Shown here: positions 25,986 to 34,354 of the stretch, piece by piece
Position numbering within the stretch: position 1 is the stretch's first letter
Layout of the letters: each line of letters opens with the position of its first letter
NCBI GenBank assembly: GCA_017962025.1
Contig: JAGCWD010000111.1
Span: forward strand, 1-56,901
Direction of reading: 5' to 3'
DNA: 56,901 nt
DNA from: Bacteroidales bacterium
GTDB taxonomy: Bacteria > Bacteroidota > Bacteroidia > Bacteroidales > UBA932
Position numbers and translations under genes: made by a program
The notes under the pieces: model-generated
The model's input: only the letters and a program-made list of their open reading frames with translations
Databases searched by the model: none
Told to the model about the DNA's origin: nothing

Positions 25986-28169
25986 CTAAATTCTCTTTGT
26001 CATCGTTAGAATATTCCTGTCTCCTTCCCGTTTGTAGGAAATAGCATCCATTATGCTGCGGGCCATGAAAATCCCAAGGCCGCCGATTCCGCGCTCTTCG
26101 GCCCCGAGGGAGGTGTCGACTTCGGGGGCAGCAGTCGGGTCGAAAGGAACTCCCCTGTCAGAAACGGTAAATATGACAGAGTCATCCTTGACGGTCGCAA
26201 CGACCTCTGCAAGTCCCCTCTTGCCTTCGGGGTAAGCATACATTATCACGTTGCTCACGATCTCCTCGAGGGCAAGATTAATGCCATTTACAACATCATG
26301 CCCGACTTTCTTTCCTTCAAAGACACTTTCCACAAAACCCTCCAGACGGGTAATCTCCTTTATGTCATTCGACAACACAAGATGGTGGCCGGAGCCCCTC
26401 TTTAATGAATCACTGATAAAGTGTATGAACAACATTGTCAGGTCATCGCTCTGGGGCGCATCCTTTACAAAGTCATACACGTTCTTCTTCATGGAAACCA
26501 GATGGTCCTGAGCACTCCTGCGGGTGGAAAGGACCGACAACATCCGCTTCTCTCCGAACAACTCGTGATTACTGTTTTCGGCCTCTGTCAAACCATCTGT
26601 GTACAGGAACAAGGCATCGTCATCATAAAGATCGATTTCCTGATCCTGGAACTTCATCTCCTTGATAATCCCCAAAGGAAGATTGGGAATAACATGGAGC
26701 ATTTCTTTCCGGTCAGTGAGCAGCACAGGGGCATTGTGACCAGCATTGCAGAACCTCAAATGACCGGTGGACAGATCCAGGATTCCGCAGAAGAATGTTA
26801 CGAAAAAGTCATTCTCATTCGCTTCGAACATGTTGTCATTCATCATGGAGACAATACGTCCGGGGCTGTTCTCATGCGAAGAAATTGACCGGAAAAGAGT
26901 TCTCGTCACCGCCATGACCAGTGAAGCGGGAACCCCCTTGCCTGAAACATCACCTATGCAGAAGAACAGTTTCTCATCGCGGATGTAGAAATCATAAATG
27001 TCTCCTCCAACTTCCCTTGCCGGATCCAACAGTGCAGCCATGTCTATGTCATGCCTTTCGGGGAACGGCGGGAAAACCTTGGGAATCATCGCCATCTGAA
27101 TGGCGCTGGCAATACTTAGTTCGCTGGCCATTCTCTGCTCCTTCTCAGACATTGCCGTCACCTTTGCCTGATCCCTGGCTACGAAATAAAGAATCAAGAA
27201 AAGCATCAGAAGACCTATGATCTGGGACAGCCTCACCAATTTGTTGGTCTTTCTTGACTCGCTGAAGATTTCGTCCTCAGGAATCACTATTGACATCGCC
27301 CAGCCGGTCCGTTCAACAGGAGCGTAATAGACATAATGAGTCTTTCCCTCGTAATTGACAGACATATTTCCAGTACCCCCTGTCATCAATTCCTTGGCAA
27401 GGCTATGCAGGGCAGATGTGTCTTCAATAGGTGCGAGGATGTCCTGGATGTTCTTCTTCATGATAAACGACGATACCGGACATACCATGAGCTTTCCGGT
27501 CTTGCTGGACATCACGCTGAATGCGCTGGGGTAGCCTCCCACGTCCCCGAACATGTCAGTAAGCCATTCCAAGGAAACATCTGCGGTCAGGATTGCAGCA
27601 AGCTTGCCCTTGGAGTCCCTGATAGGCATGGAGAAAGTTGTCATCAGCATCTCTCCTCCTCCTTCGTCGACATAGGGCTCGGACCAACATCCCGATTCGC
27701 GGGTCAAAGCTTTGGTAAACCATTCCTTGTTAGGATAGTCGTACTCGGGAGTAGCCAGCGAAATGAAAGACAATTCACCGGTGTAGGGGTCCATGGATGT
27801 GTATGGAGCCAGAAGAGGGTGATTCTTGTTGTAACCAGGGACAAGGGCGATGGTAGATCCCATCACCACGGGATTACTCTGTACAATACGCTTGGTTATC
27901 GACTGTATACTGTCAAGATGGGTAAGACTCCACTGTGAAATCCAGATGTTGTTGTGAACGGCCACCTCCGCCTGGTCAAGAACATCCTCGATTTGCAGCT
28001 TGGTGGTCTGAAGCTGCTCTTCAGCCAGTTTTGAAGCACTCTCCTTGATGCCGCTCTGGGTATGACGGTACTGGATTATCGATGTGATCAGGAAGGTCAA
28101 TACCGCCACCAGGATCAGCATGAGGTTGCCCCATGTTGACTTACTGATTATTTTACTGAAATTCATCAT
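25986..28169 (-). CDS. Membrane receptor: Cache sensor, SpoIIE-type PP2C phosphatase and HATPase (anti-sigma-kinase-like) in one chain
   Basis: 727 residues. TM1 (~13-32) and TM2 (~310-335) flank a periplasmic double-Cache domain (ALVPGYNKNHPLLAPY, DYPNKEWFTKAL, PYVDEGGGEMLMTTFSMPI). A SpoIIE/PP2C phosphatase follows (~365-575; REVGGDIYDF, FCIGDVSGKGVPA, GHNAPVL, LYTDGLTEA). A C-terminal RsbW-like ATPase lies at ~595-725 (LALEEIVSNVIMYA N-box, DRGVPFDP G1, GIGGLGIFMAR G2). The protein should therefore both dephosphorylate and phosphorylate the STAS protein encoded four bases downstream, depending on a small-molecule ligand outside the membrane. It overlaps the APH gene by four bases. Confidence 0.9.
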   Translation of the reverse strand: MMNFSKIISKSTWGNLMLILVAVLTFLITSIIQYRHTQSGIKESASKLAEEQLQTTKLQIEDVLDQAEVAVHNNIWISQWSLTHLDSIQSITKRIVQSNPVVMGSTIALVPGYNKNHPLLAPYTSMDPYTGELSFISLATPEYDYPNKEWFTKALTRESGCWSEPYVDEGGGEMLMTTFSMPIRDSKGKLAAILTADVSLEWLTDMFGDVGGYPSAFSVMSSKTGKLMVCPVSSFIMKKNIQDILAPIEDTSALHSLAKELMTGGTGNMSVNYEGKTHYVYYAPVERTGWAMSIVIPEDEIFSESRKTNKLVRLSQIIGLLMLFLILYFVARDQAKVTAMSEKEQRMASELSIASAIQMAMIPKVFPPFPERHDIDMAALLDPAREVGGDIYDFYIRDEKLFFCIGDVSGKGVPASLVMAVTRTLFRSISSHENSPGRIVSMMNDNMFEANENDFFVTFFCGILDLSTGHLRFCNAGHNAPVLLTDRKEMLHVIPNLPLGIIKEMKFQDQEIDLYDDDALFLYTDGLTEAENSNHELFGEKRMLSVLSTRRSAQDHLVSMKKNVYDFVKDAPQSDDLTMLFIHFISDSLKRGSGHHLVLSNDIKEITRLEGFVESVFEGKKVGHDVVNGINLALEEIVSNVIMYAYPEGKRGLAEVVATVKDDSVIFTVSDRGVPFDPTAAPEVDTSLGAEERGIGGLGIFMARSIMDAISYKREGDRNILTMTKRI

Positions 28170-28996
28170 AGGACTGAACTGAGAGCGGCACGGAATTCAG
28201 GCATGGGGCAATTCGCATCACGCTCGATTATGAGGGTCTTAAGGCCGGCGTAGGGACGGATTTCCTCTTCGATGTCCTTGAGAGGGCGGTCCTTACCGAA
28301 ATAAACAGGAGCAAAGTCTGCCCAAAACTCCATTGCAAGTTTTTTGGGCAGATGGAAGGCTTCGAGGATATACTCTTCGCTGCTGAGACAACAACAGAGA
28401 TAGACCATACCAATGTCGAAAAGATGATTGCCGTAACAGAAATCACCCAGGTCTATGAAATAGTGTTCGTCTCCGGCGAAAATGGCATTGCTGTACTGGA
28501 GATCACCGTGAATCGCGGTGTCCTCATCCGGAGTCTCGGAAATGAATCTGGCTAATTTGTCTTTCTCGGAAGATGTGAAAAAAGGACTCTCCTCAAGGAG
28601 ATGGTAGTACCTGTCCTTTACGTTTTCGAACTCGCTGGTGTCCACATGGGTGGAATGGAGGTCAAGGCACATCCGGGCAAAATCTTCAGCATAGAAAGCA
28701 ACCTTTTCCGGATGATCGCTGGTTGCCCTTGAATAGGATTTCTTGCCAAGGATCCGGTGGAAACGGATTCCATAACGTCCATCCTCCGTGACCACATATT
28801 CACCGGGCTCAGGAGTAGGGATGCCCAAGTCGTACACCTTCCGGGCAAGGACCATTTCATCCAGGGGCTGATTGATCTTTCCAGGGAAATAGAGCTTGAG
28901 CATCACAGACGGATCTGTCTTATGGTCATAACTCTCCCCGTTGAAACCACCTCCGGAAAGGATGTAATCGTCAAGTGAAATCTTTATCGCTTCCAT
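28166..28996 (-). CDS. APH/choline-kinase-fold phosphotransferase
   Basis: A 276-residue soluble kinase of the aminoglycoside phosphotransferase fold. It has a short N-lobe with a possible ATP-anchoring Lys (SVMLKLYFPG), the catalytic loop AIHGDLQYSN (~residues 167-176) and the metal-binding IDLGDFCYG (~186-194, replacing DFD/DFG). It resembles the TIGR02172-type family of unknown substrate in Bacteroidetes and Fibrobacteres. It lies between the alarmone hydrolase (13-base overlap) and the SpoIIE receptor (four-base overlap), which argues for a signalling or small-molecule phosphorylation role rather than drug resistance. Confidence 0.8.
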   Translation of the reverse strand: MEAIKISLDDYILSGGGFNGESYDHKTDPSVMLKLYFPGKINQPLDEMVLARKVYDLGIPTPEPGEYVVTEDGRYGIRFHRILGKKSYSRATSDHPEKVAFYAEDFARMCLDLHSTHVDTSEFENVKDRYYHLLEESPFFTSSEKDKLARFISETPDEDTAIHGDLQYSNAIFAGDEHYFIDLGDFCYGNHLFDIGMVYLCCCLSSEEYILEAFHLPKKLAMEFWADFAPVYFGKDRPLKDIEEEIRPYAGLKTLIIERDANCPMPEFRAALSSVL

Positions 28997-29577
28997 CCCT
29001 GTTTATTGAATACCTTGTCTATCAGCATTTCGAATTCCTCATAGGCGACGGTTCCCGAAAGCTCCTTCAGGGATTCCGCCAATCCTCGGTAGTGCCACTC
29101 ATGATCCCTGGGATCCTTAGAATGAAATAGATTCCAGAGGTCCTCTCCCTTCTGTTCATAATCCCTGGCGATCGCTCTCATATTGGAGAGTTTGTCTCCG
29201 AGAGCAACCATCTTTGCCTCCCTCGAAGCATTGGCCAGCCGGTCGATGGCAGCCTGCTTTCTGGAGTGCCAGCTTTCCTCCTCACTCACCCCATCCTCGA
29301 AAGTGTCACTTTCTGAAGCCACCAGGTCAGCCACCCTGTCTCCGAACTCTGCGCGAATCAGGTCGATCGTGACATCCGTGTCTTCCACGGTGTCATGGAG
29401 GGCAGCTGCTGCCAGGAGAGCCTGATCGGATGACATTGTGGAAACAATCTCCATTGCCTCCATAGGATGGACGATGTAAGGGAATCCCTTGCCACGACGT
29501 TCTGTCCCGGCATGGGCTTTCACTGCAAAGATGATCGCCTTGTCGAGTAGGGAGGTATCTAAAGGGTCGTTGGGCAT
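28984..29577 (-). CDS. HD-domain hydrolase, stand-alone SpoT/MESH1-like (p)ppGpp hydrolase candidate
   Basis: 197 residues with the SpoT/MESH1-type HD order: AVKAHAGTERRGKGFPYIVHPMEAM (RxGxPYxxHP motif), AALHDTVEDTDVT with the HD pair, then the MVALGDKLSNMRAI motif carrying the later metal ligand Asp-Lys-x-x-N. These match small alarmone hydrolases that cleave the 3'-pyrophosphate of (p)ppGpp. It contains no synthetase domain; one is encoded just upstream as a separate protein, nine bases away. It overlaps the following kinase gene by 13 bases. Confidence 0.85.
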   Translation of the reverse strand: MPNDPLDTSLLDKAIIFAVKAHAGTERRGKGFPYIVHPMEAMEIVSTMSSDQALLAAAALHDTVEDTDVTIDLIRAEFGDRVADLVASESDTFEDGVSEEESWHSRKQAAIDRLANASREAKMVALGDKLSNMRAIARDYEQKGEDLWNLFHSKDPRDHEWHYRGLAESLKELSGTVAYEEFEMLIDKVFNKQGWKR

Positions 29578-29586
29578 GGGACAGGA

Positions 29587-30648
29587 TTATTGGTTCATGA
29601 ACGGCAGGTCCTTGGACTGCTCAATCAGGAGATCGGCAATCACCTCGTTGCCAGGGGATTTTCCGTTTAGGGCATCGAACATCATCTTTATCCCGGCCCT
29701 GCCGCCTCCCATCTTGAGGATATAAGCTATGCAAAGATTCTGCGGACCGATTGAAGAAGAAATGATGTCCAGATCAGTCACTCCTATCTGGTAACAGGCA
29801 ATCTGGTAGGCTCCCTCTGTATATTCTTTCACGAGATTGTTAAGGTCGCCCAAAGTCTTGAATCCCAATGCCTTGAAGATTGCTAGATAAGGCATGAGGG
29901 AGACTTCGTGGATCTCGGCCTGGTTCACCGCAGCGATTTTCCTGTTCAATTGGACAAAAGGCTTTAGTTCCAGATAGCTCTTGTAGGAATCTCCGTCCAG
30001 CGGCACCTCCTCAAGGTTGCCCGAAGCGACCAGGGCCTTTACGCTTCGACGGTAGTCAGAGAGTTCAGTACGTATCCTGCTGAACTCATCATCCACCAGT
30101 TCAAGCATTCCGGCAAGACGGCTCATCTCACGCATATAGCGCTTCGGGATTTCAACTCCGGATTTGTAGCCGGTGTCATGGCTCATGTTAGCCCAGGCAT
30201 GCTGCAGGACGGTACGGATCTGGATCTCGAATCGGTAGGTCGAGTCAGGAATGGCGCAGACATAGTGAAGGGACATGTAGCCGAAACTGTCGATCTCATG
30301 GACCTTGCGTTTGTCCACTGAATTCTCCCAGTCCACATTGAACAGTCTTTCAACCATGGATGCTACCTTGTCCACATCGTCGATGTAGAAAGTGATAACC
30401 CGGAGTCCGACTATGTCCGTTATGTCCGATAGAGTATTATACTTCGACCCTTTCAATTCAAGCTTGCCCCTCAAGGAGGATTCTTCCTTTACCCTGGACT
30501 CTATGGAAGCCACCAGGATTCCGGCAGATGACAGGGCACCGCGGACCTTGTCCGTCAGGCTTGCCGAAGCATCCTGGAAAGACTGCAGGTTCGTGCGATA
30601 CTCCTCGATAATCGCCTCTGAATGTGGATCCAAAACAATATTGCCCAT
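29587..30648 (-). CDS. Stand-alone RelA/SpoT-domain alarmone synthetase-like protein
   Basis: 353 residues from ATG 30648; a TTG in frame at 30660 is less likely. The synthetase domain (~residues 20-215) shows KGSKYNTLSDITDIVGLRVIT, GYMSLHYVC and FEIQIRTVLQHAWANMSHDTGYK, which are the ppGpp-synthetase motifs. There is no HD domain, TGS or ACT. About 130 C-terminal residues form a helical extension that I do not recognise. It would transfer pyrophosphate from ATP to GDP/GTP. It heads the signalling operon and has an exact TAnnTTTG promoter box 17 bases upstream. Confidence 0.85.
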   Translation of the reverse strand: MGNIVLDPHSEAIIEEYRTNLQSFQDASASLTDKVRGALSSAGILVASIESRVKEESSLRGKLELKGSKYNTLSDITDIVGLRVITFYIDDVDKVASMVERLFNVDWENSVDKRKVHEIDSFGYMSLHYVCAIPDSTYRFEIQIRTVLQHAWANMSHDTGYKSGVEIPKRYMREMSRLAGMLELVDDEFSRIRTELSDYRRSVKALVASGNLEEVPLDGDSYKSYLELKPFVQLNRKIAAVNQAEIHEVSLMPYLAIFKALGFKTLGDLNNLVKEYTEGAYQIACYQIGVTDLDIISSSIGPQNLCIAYILKMGGGRAGIKMMFDALNGKSPGNEVIADLLIEQSKDLPFMNQ

Positions 30649-30665
30649 GGTAAAAAACAATCAGA

Positions 30666-30673
30666 CAAATATA
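30666..30673 (-). promoter_or_regulatory. -7 box TATATTTG of the alarmone/partner-switch operon
   Basis: Perfect TAnnTTTG on the minus strand, 17 bases before the synthetase ATG, in the short gap after the GH3 gene. It is the only obvious promoter for the six-gene operon. Confidence 0.6.
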
Positions 30674-30693
30674 ATGAATAATTTGCAGTACTC

Positions 30694-32946
30694 CTAGACA
30701 GTGACCTCAGCAGTCAGGCGGATATCATCGGAAGCGGATCCCACAAGGACCTGCAGTTTCCCATGTTCAAGATCCCAGCTGTTGGAGTTCTCATTCCAGA
30801 AGCGAAGGTCCTTGACCGGAATCTCCAAAGAAACCTTCTTGCCCTCACCTGCACCCAGACTGACCCTGGTGAACGCCTTTAGTTCCTTGACAGGCCATTC
30901 CACCGATGAATCCACACGGTGGACATACAACTGAACAACCTCATCGGCGGGCATGGAACCCTCGTTCTTCAAGGTGAAAACTGCCTTGACAGTTTCCTTT
31001 CCGGCCTTCACTTTCAATCCGTCATAAGAGAAGTCCACATAGGACAGTCCGTGGCCGAAAGCGAACATCGGCTTTACTTCCTTGGTGTCGAACCAACGGT
31101 AGCCGACATAGAAACGTTCGGTGTACTTAGAAACAGGCTTGGGTAGAGAGGCTATGAGAGCCTGACGCTCTGCCTGGGTCATTTTCACGACGTCAGGACG
31201 GAACATCAAGGTAAACAGGTCACCTCCCGAGCTCTTGTCAGGGAAATTGCCCATGGCAAAGGCAGGAGAATCCTCAAGTTTCACGGGGAAGGTAAACGGT
31301 AGTTTTCCGGAAGGAGCTATGTCTCCGAACAGTACTTCGGCAAGTGCAGTACCTCCCTCGGTTCCATTCCACCAGCCTTGGACGATTGCAGGAGAAGCAG
31401 GCTCCAGGACCTGGAGGTCGGTAGGACCACCAGAAATAAGTACCGTGACAAGATTCTTGTTTGCCTCAAACAGAGCCTGGACAAGCTCTTCCTGCCCACA
31501 AGGCAGCTTGATATCCTTTCTATCGGAACCTTCGGTCTCGATACTCTTATTGGTTCCTCCGAAGAAGATCACGAGGTCAGCATCCTTTGCAAGTGCAACA
31601 GCCTCGGTGAGAAGCTCAGGATCGGCAGGCTCATCTATCGCAGCAGCCACAAGAGGATTCGGCTCGGCATTAGCAGCCCCCCAGCGACGTCCGGGGAAAT
31701 TCTTGTAACCAGGGGCATAGGTAACCTGAACTCCTTCTCCTGCACGTTTCTGTATTCCCTGGAGAGGAGTTATTTCATAGAGAGCCTTGACACCGGCTCC
31801 CATTCCACCGCTCTGGGTCTTAAGGACTGCATTCTGGCCGATGACTGCTATCTTCTTCACATCGGCTTTCACCGGGAGGATTCCCTGGTTCTTCAACAGG
31901 ACGATGGATTTACGGGCAACCTGCAGGGCTGTTTCCTGGCACTCAGGCTGGGATGTCATCACAGTGTTCGCAACATCATTAGGAATTGCCTCGACTGCAA
32001 ACCTCACGCGGAGGATCTGTCGAACCTTTTCGTTCACCATCTCTTCGGTAAGGGCACCGGTGGCTATAGAATCGATAACGGGTTTTCCAAGATAATTGGA
32101 ACCTGTCATCTGGACATTGAGACCATGAAGCATGGCCCCCATAGTGCTGTGAGTACCTCCCCAGTCACTGACAGTGAAGCCCTTGAAGCCCCACTCCCCA
32201 CGAAGGATCTCATTAAGGAGATGCTCGTTCTCCGAGCAGTAATCTCCGTTGACCTTGTTGTAAGCCGGCATTACGCTCATCGCACCACCCTCGATAACGG
32301 CACGCTCGAAGGGTTTCAGATAGATTTCCCTCAATGTGCGCTCGTCCACCTGGGCGTCCACACTGCCTCTGTTGGTCTCCTGGTTGTTGACCGCAAAATG
32401 CTTGATGCACACTGCGGTACCCTGATCCTGGCAACCTTTGGTGTACTCCAGTGCAAGGGCAGCCGAAAGGACAGGATCCTCGCTGAGATATTAATAGGTT
32501 CGTCCGCCCACGGGCAGGCGCTGGATGTTGACAGCAGGGCCGAGGATGACGTCCTTTCCACGAAGCCTAGCCTCCTTGCCCATTCCGGTTCCGTACTTGT
32601 AAGCTAGTTCCTTGCTCCATGTGGCGGCAAGGGCTGAACCGGTCGGGAAATATGTGGCTGAATCCAGCTTCCAACCTGCGGGCTGGAACCCATTGGGAAC
32701 TCCTTCCTCACGGATTCCGAAAGGACCGTCGGCATAATGCATGTCGGCTATGCCAAGCCGTTCCACTCCGGCCGAAGACATATTGGTCTTACTATGGAGC
32801 ATTTCCACTTTTTCCTCCAAAGTCATCTGTGAGATGATCTCATCGATTGCCGCATCGTTGACTGTAAGTTTCTCTTGAGGAGACAATTGTTTGCCGCAGG
32901 AATAAACCATCAAAGCGGCACCCAGGAACAAAAAGAATCTTTTCAT
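30694..32946 (-). pseudogene. GH3 beta-glucosidase-type lipoprotein gene interrupted by an in-frame TAA
   Basis: A continuous 751-codon frame from ATG 32946 to the stop at 30694, broken only by TAA at codon 152 (32491-32493). Both sides are clearly one GH3 enzyme. Before the stop are the lipobox-like MVYSC, MTLEEKVEML, FPTGSALAATW and LGPAVNIQRLPVGGRTY. After it come YLSEDPVLS, KHFAVNNQETN, the nucleophile motif FTVSDWGGTHS and the C-terminal fibronectin-III domain. GH3 proteins normally have Glu at the stop position (GGRxxEYxSED), so one G-to-T change of GAA would give TAA. No start codon with a plausible context follows the stop. It may be a recent pseudogene or a sequence error. It sits 13 bases after gntP in the same operon. 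Confidence 0.85.
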
Positions 32947-32959
32947 GTCTATTGTGTTT

Positions 32960-34315
32960 CTATACAAATATCGAAAGGATAAGGGCAATGATGAATCCGG
33001 TACTCCCCACCAGGGTCTCCATTACGGTCCAAGTCTTCAGTGTGGTCTTTTCATCCATTCCAAGAAGCGACTTGACCAGCCAGAAACCGGAATCATTGAA
33101 ATGAGAACATACAGTGGCTCCGCCCGCTATCGAGGCGGTGATGCATGCGAGGTGAAGAGGAGAGAGACCGGCAATCTCCGGCATGGCGGCAATGATTCCC
33201 GCTCCCATGGTCATCGCAACCGTTGCAGAACCAACCGAAATCCGTACAAGAGCAGCCACTATGAAGGCTACTATAACCATCGGCAAGGATGCCGAAACCA
33301 CCGCATTGCCTATCACTTCACCCAAACCGGAGTACTGGAGGATGTAACGAAGCACCCCACCGCAGGCAGTGACCAGAAGAATGAGGCCTACCGGCTCCAG
33401 TGACTTGGTCATCACCTTTTCAAGCTCTTCTTTTGAATATCCGTTCTTGTAGCCCAGCAAAATCATGGCTATCAGGGTCGCAATGGTCAGGGCGACGAAG
33501 GGTTCACCAAGGAAGTTCAGGATGTTCCGCGCAGGAGCCAAAGCCTCAATAACCCCTGCCACAGACTTCAGTATGATCAGGACCAGTGGGATGAGGATTA
33601 TCAGGGTAACCGTCCAGAATGTCGGCAATTTCGACTTGTCGGAATCATCGGGTTTGATTTCCTCAGGAGGCGGGATGAAATATTTCTTACCGCAAAAAGC
33701 TCCCCAGACAGGTCCGGCGACTATCATGGCGGCGATTCCGCAGACTATTCCGATCATTATCACCCAGCCCAGGTCAACTCCCAGCATGGTGGCCACAAGC
33801 ACAGGTCCGGGAGTGGGAGGGATGAAAGCATGGCCAACTGCAAGGCCAGCCAGAAGGGGCGTTGAATAATAGAGAGTGGATCTGCCTGTTCGTCTGGCAA
33901 GTGAAAAAGCCAAGGGAATCAGGATAATGAGTCCGGCATCGAAGAACACTGGAATCGCTATCACCAGTCCGGTTATAGCAAGGGCCCAGGCTGCCTTGCG
34001 GTCTCCGAACCTGTCCACCATCGTAACGGCAAGTGTCTTCGCTCCCCCGGAAATCTCCAGGATGGAACCGAACATCGATCCGAGGCCCACCAGAAGGGCT
34101 ATCCCCTTCAAAGTATTCCCTATTCCGTCATCCACTGCCTTTACTATCTGGTCGAAGGACATTCCGGCTCCCCAACCGATCAGTACTGCACCAACCAGGA
34201 TAGCAATCATGGCGGGCAGTTTGAACCGGATAATCAGCACCAGCAGGATAATCAATCCTATTACTGCAGCGATTACCAGCCTCGTCGGATCCAATGCGAC
34301 TACTTCGTTCAGCAT
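32960..34315 (-). CDS. GntP-family gluconate/sugar-acid:H+ symporter
   Basis: A 451-residue protein with about 12-14 TMs. Characteristic segments include FFDAGLIILIPLAFSLARRTGRS, AVGHAFIPPTPGPVLVATMLGVDLGWVI, LLVTACGGVLRYILQ and ATVCSHFNDSGFWLV near the end, all strongly conserved in GntP/GntT/IdnT permeases. It imports gluconate or a related aldonate by proton symport. Together with the broken GH3 gene downstream it would form a small uptake/hydrolysis operon. An exact -7 box ends four bases before its ATG, and a divergent promoter overlaps within 39 bases. Confidence 0.92.
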   Translation of the reverse strand: MLNEVVALDPTRLVIAAVIGLIILLVLIIRFKLPAMIAILVGAVLIGWGAGMSFDQIVKAVDDGIGNTLKGIALLVGLGSMFGSILEISGGAKTLAVTMVDRFGDRKAAWALAITGLVIAIPVFFDAGLIILIPLAFSLARRTGRSTLYYSTPLLAGLAVGHAFIPPTPGPVLVATMLGVDLGWVIMIGIVCGIAAMIVAGPVWGAFCGKKYFIPPPEEIKPDDSDKSKLPTFWTVTLIILIPLVLIILKSVAGVIEALAPARNILNFLGEPFVALTIATLIAMILLGYKNGYSKEELEKVMTKSLEPVGLILLVTACGGVLRYILQYSGLGEVIGNAVVSASLPMVIVAFIVAALVRISVGSATVAMTMGAGIIAAMPEIAGLSPLHLACITASIAGGATVCSHFNDSGFWLVKSLLGMDEKTTLKTWTVMETLVGSTGFIIALILSIFV

Positions 34316-34319
34316 AATG

Positions 34320-34327
34320 CAAATTTA
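34320..34327 (-). promoter_or_regulatory. -7 box TAAATTTG of gntP-like gene
   Basis: Exact TAnnTTTG on the minus strand, separated from the GntP ATG by only four bases, implying a leaderless transcript. Confidence 0.55.
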
Positions 34328-34342
34328 TTGATTTTAATTGAC

Positions 34343-34350
34343 TATTTTTG
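34343..34350 (+). promoter_or_regulatory. -7 box TATTTTTG of the DUF1538 gene
   Basis: Exact TAnnTTTG on the plus strand ending four bases before ATG 34355; it shares a 39-base intergenic region with the divergent GntP promoter. Confidence 0.55.
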
Positions 34351-34354
34351 TGTC

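Noticed and set aside
32491..32493. Programmed recoding of the GH3 internal stop
   Set aside because: The codon is TAA, not TGA or TAG. No selenocysteine or pyrrolysine context is expected and the family residue there is ordinary Glu.
31378..32607. 409-residue plus-strand frame opposite the GH3 gene, spanning the nonsense codon
   Set aside because: The GH3 homology on the minus strand continues on both sides of the stop, and the antisense product has no family features. The frame is long only because of GC-rich codon structure.
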